NCBI GenBank assembly: GCA_963838805.1 | Contig: CAWISK010000006.1 | Location: 1-64,000, forward strand | From: CAVRQM01 sp963838805 | GTDB lineage: Bacteria > Pseudomonadota > Alphaproteobacteria > Acetobacterales > Acetobacteraceae | Length of the DNA stretch: 64,000 bases | Direction: 5' to 3' | Part shown: in pieces, positions 34,434-44,608 of the stretch | Layout: each line of letters starts with the position of its first letter | Numbering within the stretch: the stretch's first letter is position 1 | Notes under the pieces: generated by a model | What the model was told of the DNA's origin: nothing | Databases searched by the model: none | What the model saw: only the letters and a program-made list of their open reading frames with translations | Translations under genes and position numbers: made by a program

Positions 34434-35606
34434 ATGGACGACATCGAAACCACGCCACGTTCTGCCGAAATGACGGCCGGAGCGGCGCGTGACTTCAGCC
34501 GTCGCCTGCTGCTGGCCCGCTCGGCGGCGTTGGGTACCGTGGCAGCACTCGGCCCCTGGGTGGTGCGCGAGGCACGCTCCTCCTCCGGCACGCTTAGCCT
34601 GCTGAACTGGTCGGACGAGGAGCCTGACCCACTCATTCCCGATTTCGAGAAGGCGACCGGCATCAAGGTCACGACCACTCCATTCTCGCAGAACGAGGAG
34701 CAGATCAACAAATTGCAGGCGACCGGCGGCGAGGGCTTCGATCTGTGCCAGCCGACGCATGATCGCGCGCTGCAATTCAAGGATCTCGGCGTGCTCGTCC
34801 CGCTCGACGAGAAGAAGCTCGCGATCGACAATCTGCTGCCCAGCCTGGCCGCCGTATCCGAAAAATTCTGGCGCTGGAACGGCAAGCTGTATCACACTCC
34901 GCATTGCTGGGGCAGCGAGGCGATCAGCTGGCGCACCGACAAGACCACGCTTGCCTATCCGACGCTCAGCTATGGCACGCTCTGGCAGCAGCAATACAAG
35001 GGCCATGTGCAGGGACGGCCGCACACCATGTTGCAGGGCATCGGATTGTGGCTGGATGCCAACGGCAAGGTGCCGAGCCATCGCCTGCTGGATGCCTACA
35101 AGGATCCGGACTCGATGAAGCGGATCTACGACCAGATCCTGTCGGTGGCGCTGGCGCACAAGGCATGGATCAAGCAGTTCTGGGATTCGGCGGACAACAC
35201 CAAATCGGGTCTGCTGGAGAACGACGTCGTGATCGGCCAGACCTGGGATGGGCCGGTCATCAGCCTGATCAAGGCCGGCAAGCCGGTGGCGTACATGGCG
35301 CCGCAGGAGGGGGCGATCTCGTGGATCGACGGCTGGGCCATGCCGAGTGCCGCGCGCAACGTCGAGCAGGCCTATGCCTGGCTGCAATACGTCCACTCGG
35401 CGCGCGGTTCTGCGACGATGGCCGAGCATTCCGGCTACAATCCGGTGGTCAAGGGTGCGGACGCGCTGCTGTCGCCGCAAGCTCGCGCGATCTTCAAGGC
35501 CTGCTATCCCGGCGACGCGCTGCAACGGCTGTGGCCTCGGCCGCTGGAGCCGTCCTGGTTCGCCGATCTGCGCACCGCCTATGCCGAGAAGTTCCAGGCC
35601 GCTTGA
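34434..35606 (+). CDS. Polyamine-type ABC transporter substrate-binding protein
   Basis: Periplasmic binding protein of about 390 residues of the PotD/PotF group. It has a twin-arginine-like signal (DFSRRLLLARSAALGTVAAL), then the family start LSLLNWSDEEPDPLIPDFEK and ATGIKVTT, with later conserved blocks DLCQPTHDRALQFKDLG, WGSEAISWRTD, and APQEGAISWIDGWAMP. The last block resembles the spermidine/putrescine-binding region EEGxxxWxD. ATG at 34434 follows GGGAGTTGGGG. First gene of a four-gene importer; substrate may be a polyamine or related cation, judged from family and from the agmatinase-type gene nearby. Confidence 0.87.
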   Translation: MDDIETTPRSAEMTAGAARDFSRRLLLARSAALGTVAALGPWVVREARSSSGTLSLLNWSDEEPDPLIPDFEKATGIKVTTTPFSQNEEQINKLQATGGEGFDLCQPTHDRALQFKDLGVLVPLDEKKLAIDNLLPSLAAVSEKFWRWNGKLYHTPHCWGSEAISWRTDKTTLAYPTLSYGTLWQQQYKGHVQGRPHTMLQGIGLWLDANGKVPSHRLLDAYKDPDSMKRIYDQILSVALAHKAWIKQFWDSADNTKSGLLENDVVIGQTWDGPVISLIKAGKPVAYMAPQEGAISWIDGWAMPSAARNVEQAYAWLQYVHSARGSATMAEHSGYNPVVKGADALLSPQARAIFKACYPGDALQRLWPRPLEPSWFADLRTAYAEKFQAA

Positions 35607-35634
35607 GTCCATCGCCTCCAGAACCCGCCGATCC

Positions 35635-36697
35635 ATGACGGCGGACGTCGAACTCGACGGCGTAACGGTCCGGTTCGACGGCTTCACAGCGGTCGATCGG
35701 GCCAGTCTGCGCGTGACGCAGGGGGAGTTCTTCAGCTTCCTCGGCCCGTCCGGCTGCGGCAAGACGACGGTCCTGCGCACCATTTCCGGCTTCATCGAGC
35801 CGGACGAGGGTGCGGTGCGCATCGGCGGTGCGGATATGCGCGGCATCGGCCCGAACCGGCGGCCGACCGCGCTGATCTTCCAGAGCCTGGCACTGTTCCC
35901 GATGATGAGTGTCGCCGAGAATGTCGGCTACGGGTTACGCGTGCGCGGCATCCCCCGCCGTCAGCGGCGCGACACGGTCGAGCGGTTGCTGCATCTGGTG
36001 GCGCTGTCCGATCAAGGGAGCCAAGCGCGTCGATGCGCTGTCCGGCGGGCAGCGGCAGCGCGTGGCGATCGCCCGTGCGCTCGCGGTCGAACCGCGAGTG
36101 CTGCTGCTGGACGAGCCGCTGTCGGCATTGGACCTGAAACTGCGCCAGCACATGCGCAACGAGCTGCGCGCCATCCAGCGCCGCACGGGCCTCACCTTCA
36201 TCTACATCACGCACGACCAGGGCGAGGCGCTCACCATGTCGGACCGCATCGCGGTGATGCATCGCGGGCGGATCGAGCAAGTGGGTGCGGCGCGCGAAGT
36301 GTACGACCATCCGGCAACCGCCTTCGTCGCCGGTTTCGTGGGCGAGACCAACGCGCTGCCCGGCCGGGTGATCGCGGCGTCGGATGGCGAGGCGGCAGTG
36401 GAGACGGCGCTCGGCGTGCTGCGCGGGCGCAATCCGCGCGGCCTGCGCGAGGGTTCGGCGGCCTCTCTGTTCGTGCGCCCGGAAATGCTGGAGCCAGCCG
36501 GCACAGGCGACAATGGTTGCGAGGCGGAGGTCGCGGGCCTCGCCTATGAAGGCAGTCTGACGCATGTCACCTTCCGCGCCGCCTCGGGCGTGGCGCTGAT
36601 CGCCACCCTTACGCGCCGCGCGCCGCCCGTACCGGGCGATCGCATGGCGTTGCGCTTCGCCGCGCGCGATGCGGTGGTGCTGCCGGCCGGCGCCTGA
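35635..36697 (+). CDS. Polyamine-type ABC transporter ATP-binding protein, frameshifted
   Basis: PotA-type ATPase. Walker A GPSGCGKTTVLR near residue 40, Q-loop FQSLALFPMMSV, signature ALSGGQRQRVAIARAL, Walker B VLLLDEPLSALD and H-loop YITHDQGEAL, followed by the C-terminal TOBE domain (from about residue 245). One extra A near 36015 interrupts the frame just before the signature; removing it reads SDQGAKRVDALSGGQ. ATG at 35635 starts 29 bases after the binding-protein stop. The next gene begins six bases after its stop. Confidence 0.9.
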
Positions 36698-36702
36698 CGG
36701 CG

Positions 36703-37707
36703 ATGCGCAGCGCTACCGGCCACGGAGTCCTGCTGGCTCTGCCGCTGCTGATCGTGGCCGGGCTGTGGATAGCGGCGCGGCTGGAGCGGCGGACTGGCCC
36801 CACGTTCCTGCAACGCAATGGCAAAGTGATCGCCACCTATCTGCTGATTGCGGTCGCGTTCTGGATTGCATTGCTGATCGTGCTGCCGTTGCTCAGCATG
36901 GTCGAACTGTCGTTCCGTCCGAAGCTGCCGATGACGCAGATGGGCGGCCCACGCGACATCTACACGCTCGCCAATTATCGCTTCTTTCTGTTCGGTGACG
37001 GGCTCGATGCCAGCGGCTGGAATGTCCTGCATCTGCGTGCCTTCGCCATCACCATTGTCGGCAGTCTTGGCGTGATGCTGATCGATCTGCTGCTGTGCTA
37101 CCCGCTGGCCTATGTCCTGGCGCAGATGGCACGGCCGCCGCAGGTGCGTTTGCTGCTGCTGCTGCTGATCGTGCCGTACTGGCTGAACGAGGTGCTGCGC
37201 GCCTTCGGGCTGCGCGTGTTGCTCAGCAGCTCGGGTCTGCTCAATCGGCTGCTGTTCGGCGCCGGACTGATCGCCCATCCGGTGGATTTCATCGGCCTCG
37301 ACATCGCCATGTATGTCGGGCTGGCCTGCGCGTACATGCTGCTGATGATCCTGCCGCTCTCCAACGCGATCGGCAGCCTGGAGCACAGCCAGATCGAAGC
37401 GGCGCGCGATCTCGGAGCGCCGTGGTGGCGGATTCACGCCAATGTGGTGATCCCGCACGCCAAGCCCGGCATCGCCGCCGGCTGCACCCTGGTCTTCATG
37501 TTGAACGCGGGCGCGCTGGCGACACCGCAGATCCTTGGCGGCCCGCGCAGCCTGTGGTTTACGCCAGTCGTCTATGACCGCTTCTATGAGGCGTTCAACT
37601 GGCCGCAGGGCGCCGCCTACGCCTTCATCCTGCTACTGGCCTGCTTCGGCTTCGTGCTGCTGATGCTGCGGCTGTTCCGCCTGTCGCTGGGACAGGTGGT
37701 GCGATGA
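36703..37707 (+). CDS. Polyamine-type ABC transporter permease (PotB-like)
   Basis: Inner-membrane permease of 334 residues with six or seven membrane segments. The EAA loop that contacts the ATPase reads IEAARDLGAPWWRIHANVVI-P. The N-terminal region LLALPLLIVAGLWIAARLER adds an extra segment. Overlaps the next permease gene by four bases (ATGA). Confidence 0.92.
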   Translation: MRSATGHGVLLALPLLIVAGLWIAARLERRTGPTFLQRNGKVIATYLLIAVAFWIALLIVLPLLSMVELSFRPKLPMTQMGGPRDIYTLANYRFFLFGDGLDASGWNVLHLRAFAITIVGSLGVMLIDLLLCYPLAYVLAQMARPPQVRLLLLLLIVPYWLNEVLRAFGLRVLLSSSGLLNRLLFGAGLIAHPVDFIGLDIAMYVGLACAYMLLMILPLSNAIGSLEHSQIEAARDLGAPWWRIHANVVIPHAKPGIAAGCTLVFMLNAGALATPQILGGPRSLWFTPVVYDRFYEAFNWPQGAAYAFILLLACFGFVLLMLRLFRLSLGQVVR

Positions 37708-38576
37708 GGCAGCATCTGGTCAATCGCGCATTGTTGGGCGCGTACCTGGCGGTGTTCTTCGCCTTCCTGTTCGCCCCGGTGCTGGTCATTGCCGTCACCG
37801 CGTTCAACCGCTCCGCCTATCCGCAGGTGCTGCCGTTCCAGGGAGCGACCTTGCAGTGGTTCGCGGCCTTGGCCTCTGATCAGGAGATGCTGTACGGCCT
37901 GGGCAACAGCCTGCGTATCGGCATCTGCGTCGTGCTGCTATCGGTGCCGCTGGGGCTGGCCGGCGCCATCGTCATGCAGCAGATCCATTCGCGCGCGCGC
38001 GGCCTGTACTATCTGGTGGTCGTGGCACCGGTTCTGACACCCGGCATCATCATCGGCATCTCCACGGTGATCTTCTGGCGCGGCATCGCGAATGCCACCG
38101 GGCTGCGTTTCCTGTACGATGGCGTGCTGCTGACGGTGCTGGGGCAATCGAGCTTCATCGCGGCGTACTGCATGCTGATCGTCCTGGCCCGCTTGCAGCG
38201 ATTCGACAGGCTGCTGGCCGAAGCGGCGCGCGATCTGGGCGCCAGCCAGGCCCAGGTATTCCGTCACATCCTGCTGCCGTTCCTGCGCCCGGCCCTGTTC
38301 TCCGCCTCGGTGATCGCGTTCCTGGCCAGCTTCGAGAACTACAACACGACGACCTTCGCCATTCTGGCTGACAAGACGCTGGTTACGGTGCTGGCGGGCC
38401 GCGTCCGTCAGGGCCTGACGCCTGCGGTCAGTGCGCTGGCCGTCGTGATCGTGACGGCGACCGTCGTCGGCGCGGTGACCTACGAGATCGTCAGTCGGCG
38501 GGGCGATACGCGCAAGCGGGCACGGTTGCGGCAGGCCCAGGCGGAGAATGCGAGCGAGCTGGGTGCTGTGGCATAG
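37704..38576 (+). CDS. Polyamine-type ABC transporter permease (PotC-like)
   Basis: Second permease, 290 residues, six membrane segments; EAA loop AEAARDLGASQAQVFRHILL. The cytoplasmic C-terminus is a charged helix (RGDTRKRARLRQAQAENASE). Last gene of the importer operon; ATG overlaps the previous stop. A PEP-CTERM gene is convergent 33 bp downstream, with no clear terminator between. Confidence 0.92.
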   Translation: MRQHLVNRALLGAYLAVFFAFLFAPVLVIAVTAFNRSAYPQVLPFQGATLQWFAALASDQEMLYGLGNSLRIGICVVLLSVPLGLAGAIVMQQIHSRARGLYYLVVVAPVLTPGIIIGISTVIFWRGIANATGLRFLYDGVLLTVLGQSSFIAAYCMLIVLARLQRFDRLLAEAARDLGASQAQVFRHILLPFLRPALFSASVIAFLASFENYNTTTFAILADKTLVTVLAGRVRQGLTPAVSALAVVIVTATVVGAVTYEIVSRRGDTRKRARLRQAQAENASELGAVA

Positions 38577-38609
38577 GCAGCGACCCGGCCAACCGGCGCG
38601 ATCGTGTTG

Positions 38610-39315
38610 TCACATGCGTCGGCGGAGCGTGCCGAGCCCGATCAGGCCGGCAAGCATCAGCACCAGCGAAGCCGGTTCCGGCACGGCGATGACATCAAGC
38701 CGGTTGATCGCCAGCGCGCCCGATTCCGGAGGCAGTTGCGGGTTCGGCTGGTTGATCCAGAAATACGCGTAGCTGATGTCCGCCAAGCTGGACAGGACAC
38801 CGACGAACGGTGCCGAGTTGTTCTGCGCCGTCGTCGCGTCCCCCGAGAAGGCGGCCGCATAGAGCAGGGCATTGGTGGCGCTGAACACATCCACCACCCC
38901 GGAGAACAAGCCGGTCATGTAGTGCGGATCGATCTGGGTTCCGAAGCCCTGCACCGGGGCGCCGAAGCTGACGATGAAGCTGTCCGACTTGCTTCCCGCA
39001 TCCGTCAGGAGGTGATCGCCGGGGGCGAAATCGCCGGTGAAATCGGTGCCTTCGTCGTGACGGGCGAGCACGCCTTGCGAGGATCCCACCCCAACTCCCA
39101 GCCCATCGACCGTGCGGAAGGCAGGGGTTGAGATCACGGTGCCGGCAGGGCCGAAGACCCCCCAATCGACGGGGATGAAGCTGCCCAGCGAATCGAACGT
39201 CGCCCGCGAACCGGTACTGGATGACGGAAGCTCGAGCCGCGACAGGCGCCAGCGCCGCGATGCCGACAATTCCAGCGGCGAGACGCGATGCGAGCGTGAA
39301 TGCGAGTCCGTTCAT
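38610..39315 (-). CDS. PEP-CTERM sorting-domain protein, frameshifted
   Basis: Exported protein of about 234 residues. Signal peptide from MNGLAFTLASRLAAGIVGIA ending ARA-SV; a beta-rich Ser/Gly/Thr-rich middle (STPAFRTVDGLGVGVGSSQG); and a C-terminal PEP-CTERM tripartite signal: VPEP, a hydrophobic helix (ASLVLMLAGLIGLG) and basic end TLRRRM. Such proteins are sorted by exosortase to the envelope or extracellular matrix. One extra G near 39205 breaks the frame; removing it reads QYRFAGTFDSLGSFIP. No exosortase gene is in the window. Upstream, 108 bp separate it from the ureohydrolase gene. Confidence 0.82.
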
Positions 39316-39423
39316 CGCTGCGAGCCTTCGGCGTCAGTATCGACGTGCCAATCGATCGATAGGTTATAGAGCGCTTGCCGCGCGAACCGCTGTCAACTTC
39401 AGGTGTTCGTTTGACCGTCGCCG

Positions 39424-40479
39424 TCAGGGGCGACCTCCGGGCGTGAGCGCCATCAGGCTCAGGATCTCGAACATCATCTGCGCGCCGATCTGTGCCGTGA
39501 CCGTGGTCGCGTCGTATTGCGGCGCCACCTCGACCACGTCGCCGCCGATGATCGGCAACCCCGCCAGGCCGCGCAGGATGCGCTGCGCCTCGCGCGGGGT
39601 GAGGCCGCCCACCTCTGGCGTGCCGGTACCGGGGGTGAAGGCCGGGTCGATCCCGTCCACGTCGAACGACAGATAGAACGGCAGATCGCCCACCACGGCG
39701 CGGGCGCGGGCGATCACCGCGTCCACGCCCATCGCATCCACCTCCTCGGCGTGGATGACCGTCATGCCGCTGTCGTAGCTGAACTCCCACAGATACTCGG
39801 CCGCACCGCGAATGCCGATCTGGATCGACCGTTCCGGGTCCAGCACGCCAGCCAACACCGCCTGCCGGAACGGGCCGCCGTGGTGGAACTTGCTGCCCTC
39901 GTAGATGCCCGACGTGTCGCAATGCGCGTCGATATGCACGAGGCCCACCGGCCGCTCGGCGCCGAGCGCCTTCAGGATCGGTGCCGCGATCGAGTGGTCG
40001 CCCCCCGCCGAGAGCGGTCGCACGCCGGCCGCGCGCACCCTGGCGTAGAAATGCTCGATATCCTCGTGGCTCTGCTCGAGCGAGAAGCGGCTGCGGAACG
40101 GCACGTCGCCCACATCGGCCACCCGCAATTCCGCCATGGGTGCCACCCGCAGCGCGTGGTTGTACGGGCCGATGCGCTCGACGTTGCGGATCGCCCGCGG
40201 GCCGAGCCTGGTGCCGGCGCGGTTGGTGACGCCCAGATCCAGCGGCACACCGATCAGCGCCACCTGCAGGCCCCCGAAATCGGCCTCGCCCGGCGCGCCA
40301 GGCTGGTATGGCGCGCCCAGCAGCGTCGGTACATCCGCATAGGGAAGCTTGCGCATCCCGCCGTCACGGAAGCCCAGCGACGCGGCTTTCTGAAACACCG
40401 GGTCGAAAACCTGGTGCGGCTCGTCGTTGCTGTAGCGCGCGCGCAGCCCGGCCAGCTTTTCCGCATCCGGCATCGTCAT
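39424..40479 (-). CDS. Agmatinase-family ureohydrolase
   Basis: Binuclear-metal hydrolase of 351 residues that would split a guanidino compound into urea and an amine. Metal-ligand motifs: AGGDHS, HIDAHCDTSGIYEG, SFDVDGIDPAFTPGTGTPE. The N-terminal extension of about 40 residues (VFDPVFQKAASLGFRDGGM) and the HHGGPFRQAV block fit the agmatinase/guanidinobutyrase/guanidinopropionase branch rather than arginase; I cannot fix the substrate. It neighbours the polyamine-type importer, which would fit agmatine to putrescine or a guanidino acid. Divergent from the SDR gene at 40545. Confidence 0.88.
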   Translation of the reverse strand: MTMPDAEKLAGLRARYSNDEPHQVFDPVFQKAASLGFRDGGMRKLPYADVPTLLGAPYQPGAPGEADFGGLQVALIGVPLDLGVTNRAGTRLGPRAIRNVERIGPYNHALRVAPMAELRVADVGDVPFRSRFSLEQSHEDIEHFYARVRAAGVRPLSAGGDHSIAAPILKALGAERPVGLVHIDAHCDTSGIYEGSKFHHGGPFRQAVLAGVLDPERSIQIGIRGAAEYLWEFSYDSGMTVIHAEEVDAMGVDAVIARARAVVGDLPFYLSFDVDGIDPAFTPGTGTPEVGGLTPREAQRILRGLAGLPIIGGDVVEVAPQYDATTVTAQIGAQMMFEILSLMALTPGGRP

Positions 40480-40544
40480 CCCCCGCTCCGCTGTCGTGCC
40501 GTGTTATCCCGCAGCGCAGAGGCAGCACAAGCGAGGGGGGCGGC

Positions 40545-41324
40545 ATGGCAGGCCGGTTCGACAACAAGGTGGCGCTCGTCACCGGCGGCGGGCGCGGCAT
40601 CGGCCGCGCAACGGTGCTGCGACTGGCGCGCGAGGGGTGCTCGGTCGTGCTGCTGGAGCGCGACCCGGAAGCCGCGGAGGCGGTGGCCGCGGAGGCGGGC
40701 GCGCTCGCCCTCGCCTGTCCGGGCGATGCGACCAGCGAGGTCGATGTAGGCGCCGCTTTGGCGATGGCTCAGCGCCTCGGCGGTCTGGACATTCTGGTCA
40801 ACAACGCCGGTGCCACCTGGGCACCGAGCTTCGCCGACTGCACGCAGGACGCCTGGGATCGCGAGTTCGATGTCACGCTGCGCAGCGCGGTCCTCGCCTG
40901 CCGCGCGGCGTTGCCGCTGCTGCGCGCGCCGGGCGCCGCCGTGGTCAATGTCGGTTCGGTCAACGGGCTGATGTATTTCGGCAATCCCGCCTACAGTGCT
41001 GCCAAGGCCGGGCTGCTCAGCCTCACCCACTCGCTGGCGGTGGAATGGGGTTCCGCCGGCGTCAGGGTGAACATGGTCAGCCCCGGCAGCGTGCGCACCG
41101 AGGCGCAGACCTGGCGCGACCGGGCGGCGCGCGATCCGGCGATCTTCGAGAAGATCGCGCGTTGGTATCCGGTCGGCCGGGTGGGCCAGCCCGACGACAT
41201 CGCCGCCGCGATCGCCTTTATGGCCAGCGACGAGGCGGCGTTCATCAGCGGCGCCAATCTGGTGGTCGATGGCGGGCTGACCGCCGGGATGGGCGTCATG
41301 GCGCGCGAGCTGTCGGGAGAGTGA
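40545..41324 (+). CDS. Short-chain dehydrogenase/reductase
   Basis: Classical SDR of 259 residues. NAD(P)-binding TGGGRGIGRAT, the structural NNAG (ILVNNAGATW), catalytic Ser in VGSVNG, and YSAAK (YxxxK) followed by VRVNMVSPGSVRTE. The acidic residue after the second strand (LLERDPEA) suggests NAD preference. ATG at 40545 has GCGAGGGGGGC upstream. Substrate unknown; divergent from the ureohydrolase and followed by the S53 peptidase, with which it shares no obvious task. Confidence 0.9.
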   Translation: MAGRFDNKVALVTGGGRGIGRATVLRLAREGCSVVLLERDPEAAEAVAAEAGALALACPGDATSEVDVGAALAMAQRLGGLDILVNNAGATWAPSFADCTQDAWDREFDVTLRSAVLACRAALPLLRAPGAAVVNVGSVNGLMYFGNPAYSAAKAGLLSLTHSLAVEWGSAGVRVNMVSPGSVRTEAQTWRDRAARDPAIFEKIARWYPVGRVGQPDDIAAAIAFMASDEAAFISGANLVVDGGLTAGMGVMARELSGE

Positions 41325-41389
41325 TCCGGCTTACAGCCGCCGGCGGCTTGGCCGTGCCAAGATCGGCCGTCAGTCAGGGAGGCGATGCC

Positions 41390-42901
41390 ATGCCGGCTCC
41401 GACCATGCGGGCTTTCGTTCGCAGCTATCGCGGGGCCCCGCGCGCCGCGCGGGTAGCCGACGTCGATGACGCGGCGACAGTGCATTTGACCGTGGTGCTG
41501 AAACCGGATCGGGCGATGCACCCGCTCGATCGCGCAGCCAACCCCCTGACTCGGGAGGAGTTCCGCCTCCGCCACAGCACCAGCCAGGCGGTGGTGGACC
41601 AGGTCGCGAGCTATGCCCGGGCACACGGGATGCAGGTCGAGGCGATCGAACCGGCGCAGCACCGCGTGCGGCTGGTCGGCACCTACGCGCAGGCCCGAGC
41701 GGCGTTCAAGCCGGACGAACTCGGCATATACGAGCAGGACGGACGCCGCTACGTGGCGCGCGGCGGCCATCTGCATGTTCCGGTCGATCTGGCGCAGCAG
41801 ATCGTGGCGGTGATGGGATTCGACCAGCGCCCGGTCGCCCGGCCGCACTTCCATATCGCGCCGCGCGCCGCGGTTTCCGTCAGCTACGACCCTGCGCAGG
41901 TCGCCGGCTTCTACCAGTTCCCGGCCGGCGTTGACGGCACGGGTCAGACAGTGGCGCTGATCGAGCTGGGTGGCGGCTTCGATCCCGGCGACGTCGCGCA
42001 GTATTTTTCCGAGAAGGGCGTCAACCATACCGGCCAGATTGCGAGCGTGTCGGTGGATGGTGCCGCCAACACGCCGAACGATCCGAGCGGTGCGGACGCC
42101 GAGGTGCAGCTCGACATCGACATGGTGGGCAGCGTGGCGCCGGGGGCCGGCATCGCGGTGTATTTCGCGCCCAACCAGGGCAGCGGCTTCCTCGATGCGA
42201 TCCAGGCGGCGCTGCACGACACCACCAACAATCCCTCGGTGATCTCGATCAGTTGGGGCGGGCCGGAATCCAACTGGGCCGGGCAGGACATGGACGCGAT
42301 GGATCAGGCGTTCCAGTCGGCGGCAGCGCTCGGTGTCACGGTCTGCGTGGCCTCCGGCGACAACGGTGCCGTGGACAATTCGCCGGACGGGCAGAAGACC
42401 GCCGATTTCCCCGCCTCCAGCCCGAACGTGCTGGGTTGCGGCGGCACCAGCCTGCCGCAGCCGGCGACCGAGACGGCGTGGAATGACGGCAACGGCCAGG
42501 CTTCGGGCGGGGGCTTCTCCGGGCATTTCCCGCAGCCGCTGTATCAGCAGGGGATTGCCGGTGCGGGGCGTGGCGTGCCGGATGTGGCGGGCGATGCCGA
42601 CCCGCAGACCGGATACAACGTGCGCGTCGATGGTCAGGATACCGTGATCGGCGGCACCAGTGCGGTGGCGCCGCTCTGGGCGGGGCTGGTGGCACTGGTC
42701 AATCAATCCGCCGGGCGAAGGCTGGGCTTCATCAACCCGGTGCTGTACGCCAATCCGGGCGCACTGACCGACATTACCTCAGGCGGCAATGACGGTTATT
42801 CTGCCGGACCTGGCTGGGATCCGGTGACCGGCCTGGGATCGCCGAAAGGCGGGGCCGTGCTGGCGGCGTTGCAGGCGAGTGCGGCACCTCCTGCGGCCTG
42901 A
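41390..42901 (+). CDS. S53-family serine-carboxyl peptidase (kumamolisin-like)
   Basis: Acid-active sedolisin of 503 residues. A propeptide (about residues 1-160) with VTVVLK-like start HLTVVLKPDRAMHPLD and the RPVARPHFHI processing region is followed by the catalytic domain. Catalytic Glu and Asp lie in ADAEVQLDIDMVG, the oxyanion Asp in VASGDNGAVD, the nucleophile Ser in IGGTSAVAPLWAGL, and the calcium site in the C-terminal DITSGGNDGYSAGPGWDP. I see no signal peptide at this start, as in kumamolisin. GGGAGGCG precedes the ATG at 41390. A longer open frame reaching to 40496 is a shadow of the SDR gene. Such enzymes suggest an acidic habitat. Confidence 0.93.
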   Translation: MPAPTMRAFVRSYRGAPRAARVADVDDAATVHLTVVLKPDRAMHPLDRAANPLTREEFRLRHSTSQAVVDQVASYARAHGMQVEAIEPAQHRVRLVGTYAQARAAFKPDELGIYEQDGRRYVARGGHLHVPVDLAQQIVAVMGFDQRPVARPHFHIAPRAAVSVSYDPAQVAGFYQFPAGVDGTGQTVALIELGGGFDPGDVAQYFSEKGVNHTGQIASVSVDGAANTPNDPSGADAEVQLDIDMVGSVAPGAGIAVYFAPNQGSGFLDAIQAALHDTTNNPSVISISWGGPESNWAGQDMDAMDQAFQSAAALGVTVCVASGDNGAVDNSPDGQKTADFPASSPNVLGCGGTSLPQPATETAWNDGNGQASGGGFSGHFPQPLYQQGIAGAGRGVPDVAGDADPQTGYNVRVDGQDTVIGGTSAVAPLWAGLVALVNQSAGRRLGFINPVLYANPGALTDITSGGNDGYSAGPGWDPVTGLGSPKGGAVLAALQASAAPPAA

Positions 42902-42958
42902 GGCGTTCTGCGGATCGCGCGGGGCACTGCCCCGCACGGTCCGGGAAGGAGGTGCTGC

Positions 42959-44546
42959 GTGGCGGAAGCCTCGGGCGATGCGGGCTGGAAGCCGCGGAGC
43001 AATCCGTGGCTGATCGCGGTCGTCGTGACGCTCGCGGCATTCATGGAGATCCTCGACAGCACGATCGTCAACGTCAGCCTGCCGCACATCGCCGGCAGCC
43101 TCGCCTCCAGCTATGACGAGGCCACCTGGACACTCACCTCGTACCTGGTCGCCAACGGCATCGTGCTGCCCATCTCGGGCTCGCTCGGCCGGCTGATCGG
43201 CCGCAAGCGGTACTTCGTCATCTGCATCGCCATGTTCACCGTCGCGAGCTTCCTGTGCGGCATCGCGACCAGCCTGCCGGAGCTGGTGATCTTCCGGCTG
43301 TTGCAGGGGCTTGTTCGGCGGCGGCCTGCAACCGAACCAGCAATCCATCATCCTGGACACGTTCGAGCCGGCGCAGCGCGGCCGCGCGTTCTCGGTGGTG
43401 GCGGTCGCGGTGATCTTCGCGCCGATCATCGGCCCGACCCTGGGCGGCTACATCACGGATACCTATTCGTGGCGCTGGATCTTCTTTCTCAACGTGCCGA
43501 TCGGCATCGTGGCCGTGTTCCTGGTCAATGTGCTGGTCGAGGATCCGCCCTGGGTGCGGCGTCAGCGCGAGCGCTGGGCGGATATCGACTATATCGGCAT
43601 CGGCCTGATCGCGCTGGGCCTCGGCTGCTTGCAGATCATGCTGGACAAGGGCGAGGACAATGACTGGTTCACCTCGCCGTTCATCCGCCTGATGGGGATC
43701 GTGGCGGTGATCGGCATCGTGACAGCGGTAGCGTGGCTGCTGACCGTGCGCAAGCCGGTGCTCGATTTGCGCATGTTCGCCGACCGCAATTTCGCAGTGG
43801 GATCGGTGGTCGTGATGGCGATCTTCGCGATCCTGTATTCCAGTGCCGTGCTGATCCCGCAAATGGCACAGACGCACCTCGGCTACACTGCGGAATGGGC
43901 TGGGCTTGTCCTCTCGCCGGGCGGATTCGTGGTCCTGGCGCTGATCCCGTTCGTCAGCCGGGTGCTGCTGCCCAATGTGGAGACGCGCTACATCATCTCG
44001 TTCGGCTTCTTCGTGCTGGGCTGCGCGCTGCTGTACTCGACCAATCTCACGCCCACACTGTCGTTCTGGGATCTGGCGATGCTGAGGATCGCGCAGACCA
44101 CCGGGCTTGCCTTCCTGTTCGTGCCGAACAGCGCCATCACTTACTCGACCCTGCCGCGTCGCCTGAACGCCGATGGCAGCTCGATGTATGTGATGCTGCG
44201 CAACATCGCGGGGTCGGTGGGCATCTCGATCGGTACCGCGATGGTGGTGAACCACACCCAGATTCACCACGCCTACCTGGCGGGCTGGCTATCACCCCTC
44301 AACCAGCCATACAACGCGTTGGTTGCCACCGACGAGCACGCCCTGCGGGCGCTGGGCTACGCATCGAACACGCTGCACGCGACGGCGATGGGCCTGATCA
44401 ATCAGCAACTGAACCTGCAAGCATCCATCATGGCCTATGTCGATGTGTTCTCGCTGACCGCGGTGATGAGCTTCTGCATGGTGCCGCTGGCGCTGCTGTT
44501 CCGCGGCAGCAAGATGGGCGGCAAGCAGGCGGCCGCCGCCCATTGA
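42959..44546 (+). CDS. DHA2-family multidrug efflux MFS transporter, frameshifted
   Basis: EmrB/QacA-type proton antiporter of about 528 residues with fourteen membrane segments. Motifs: FMEILDSTIVNVSLPHIAGS (motif D1), LGRLIGRKRYFVICIAMF (motif A), and GPTLGGYITDTYSWRWIFFL (motif C and following helix). One extra T near 43312 breaks the frame; removing it reads LQGLFGGGLQPNQQSII. GTG start at 42959 with GGAAGGAGG upstream. No membrane-fusion partner (emrA) or outer-membrane channel is adjacent, which is unusual for EmrB-type pumps. Confidence 0.9.
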
Positions 44547-44608
44547 GGCGGCCAGGCAATGCGGCGAAACAGGTTCCAACATCCCGCCTCGTCCAGAGCG
44601 GCTGCATC

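Noticed and set aside
40496..42901. An 801-residue frame containing the S53 peptidase
   Set aside because: The first 298 residues lie in a wrong frame over the SDR gene; the peptidase starts at 41390 with its own ribosome site.
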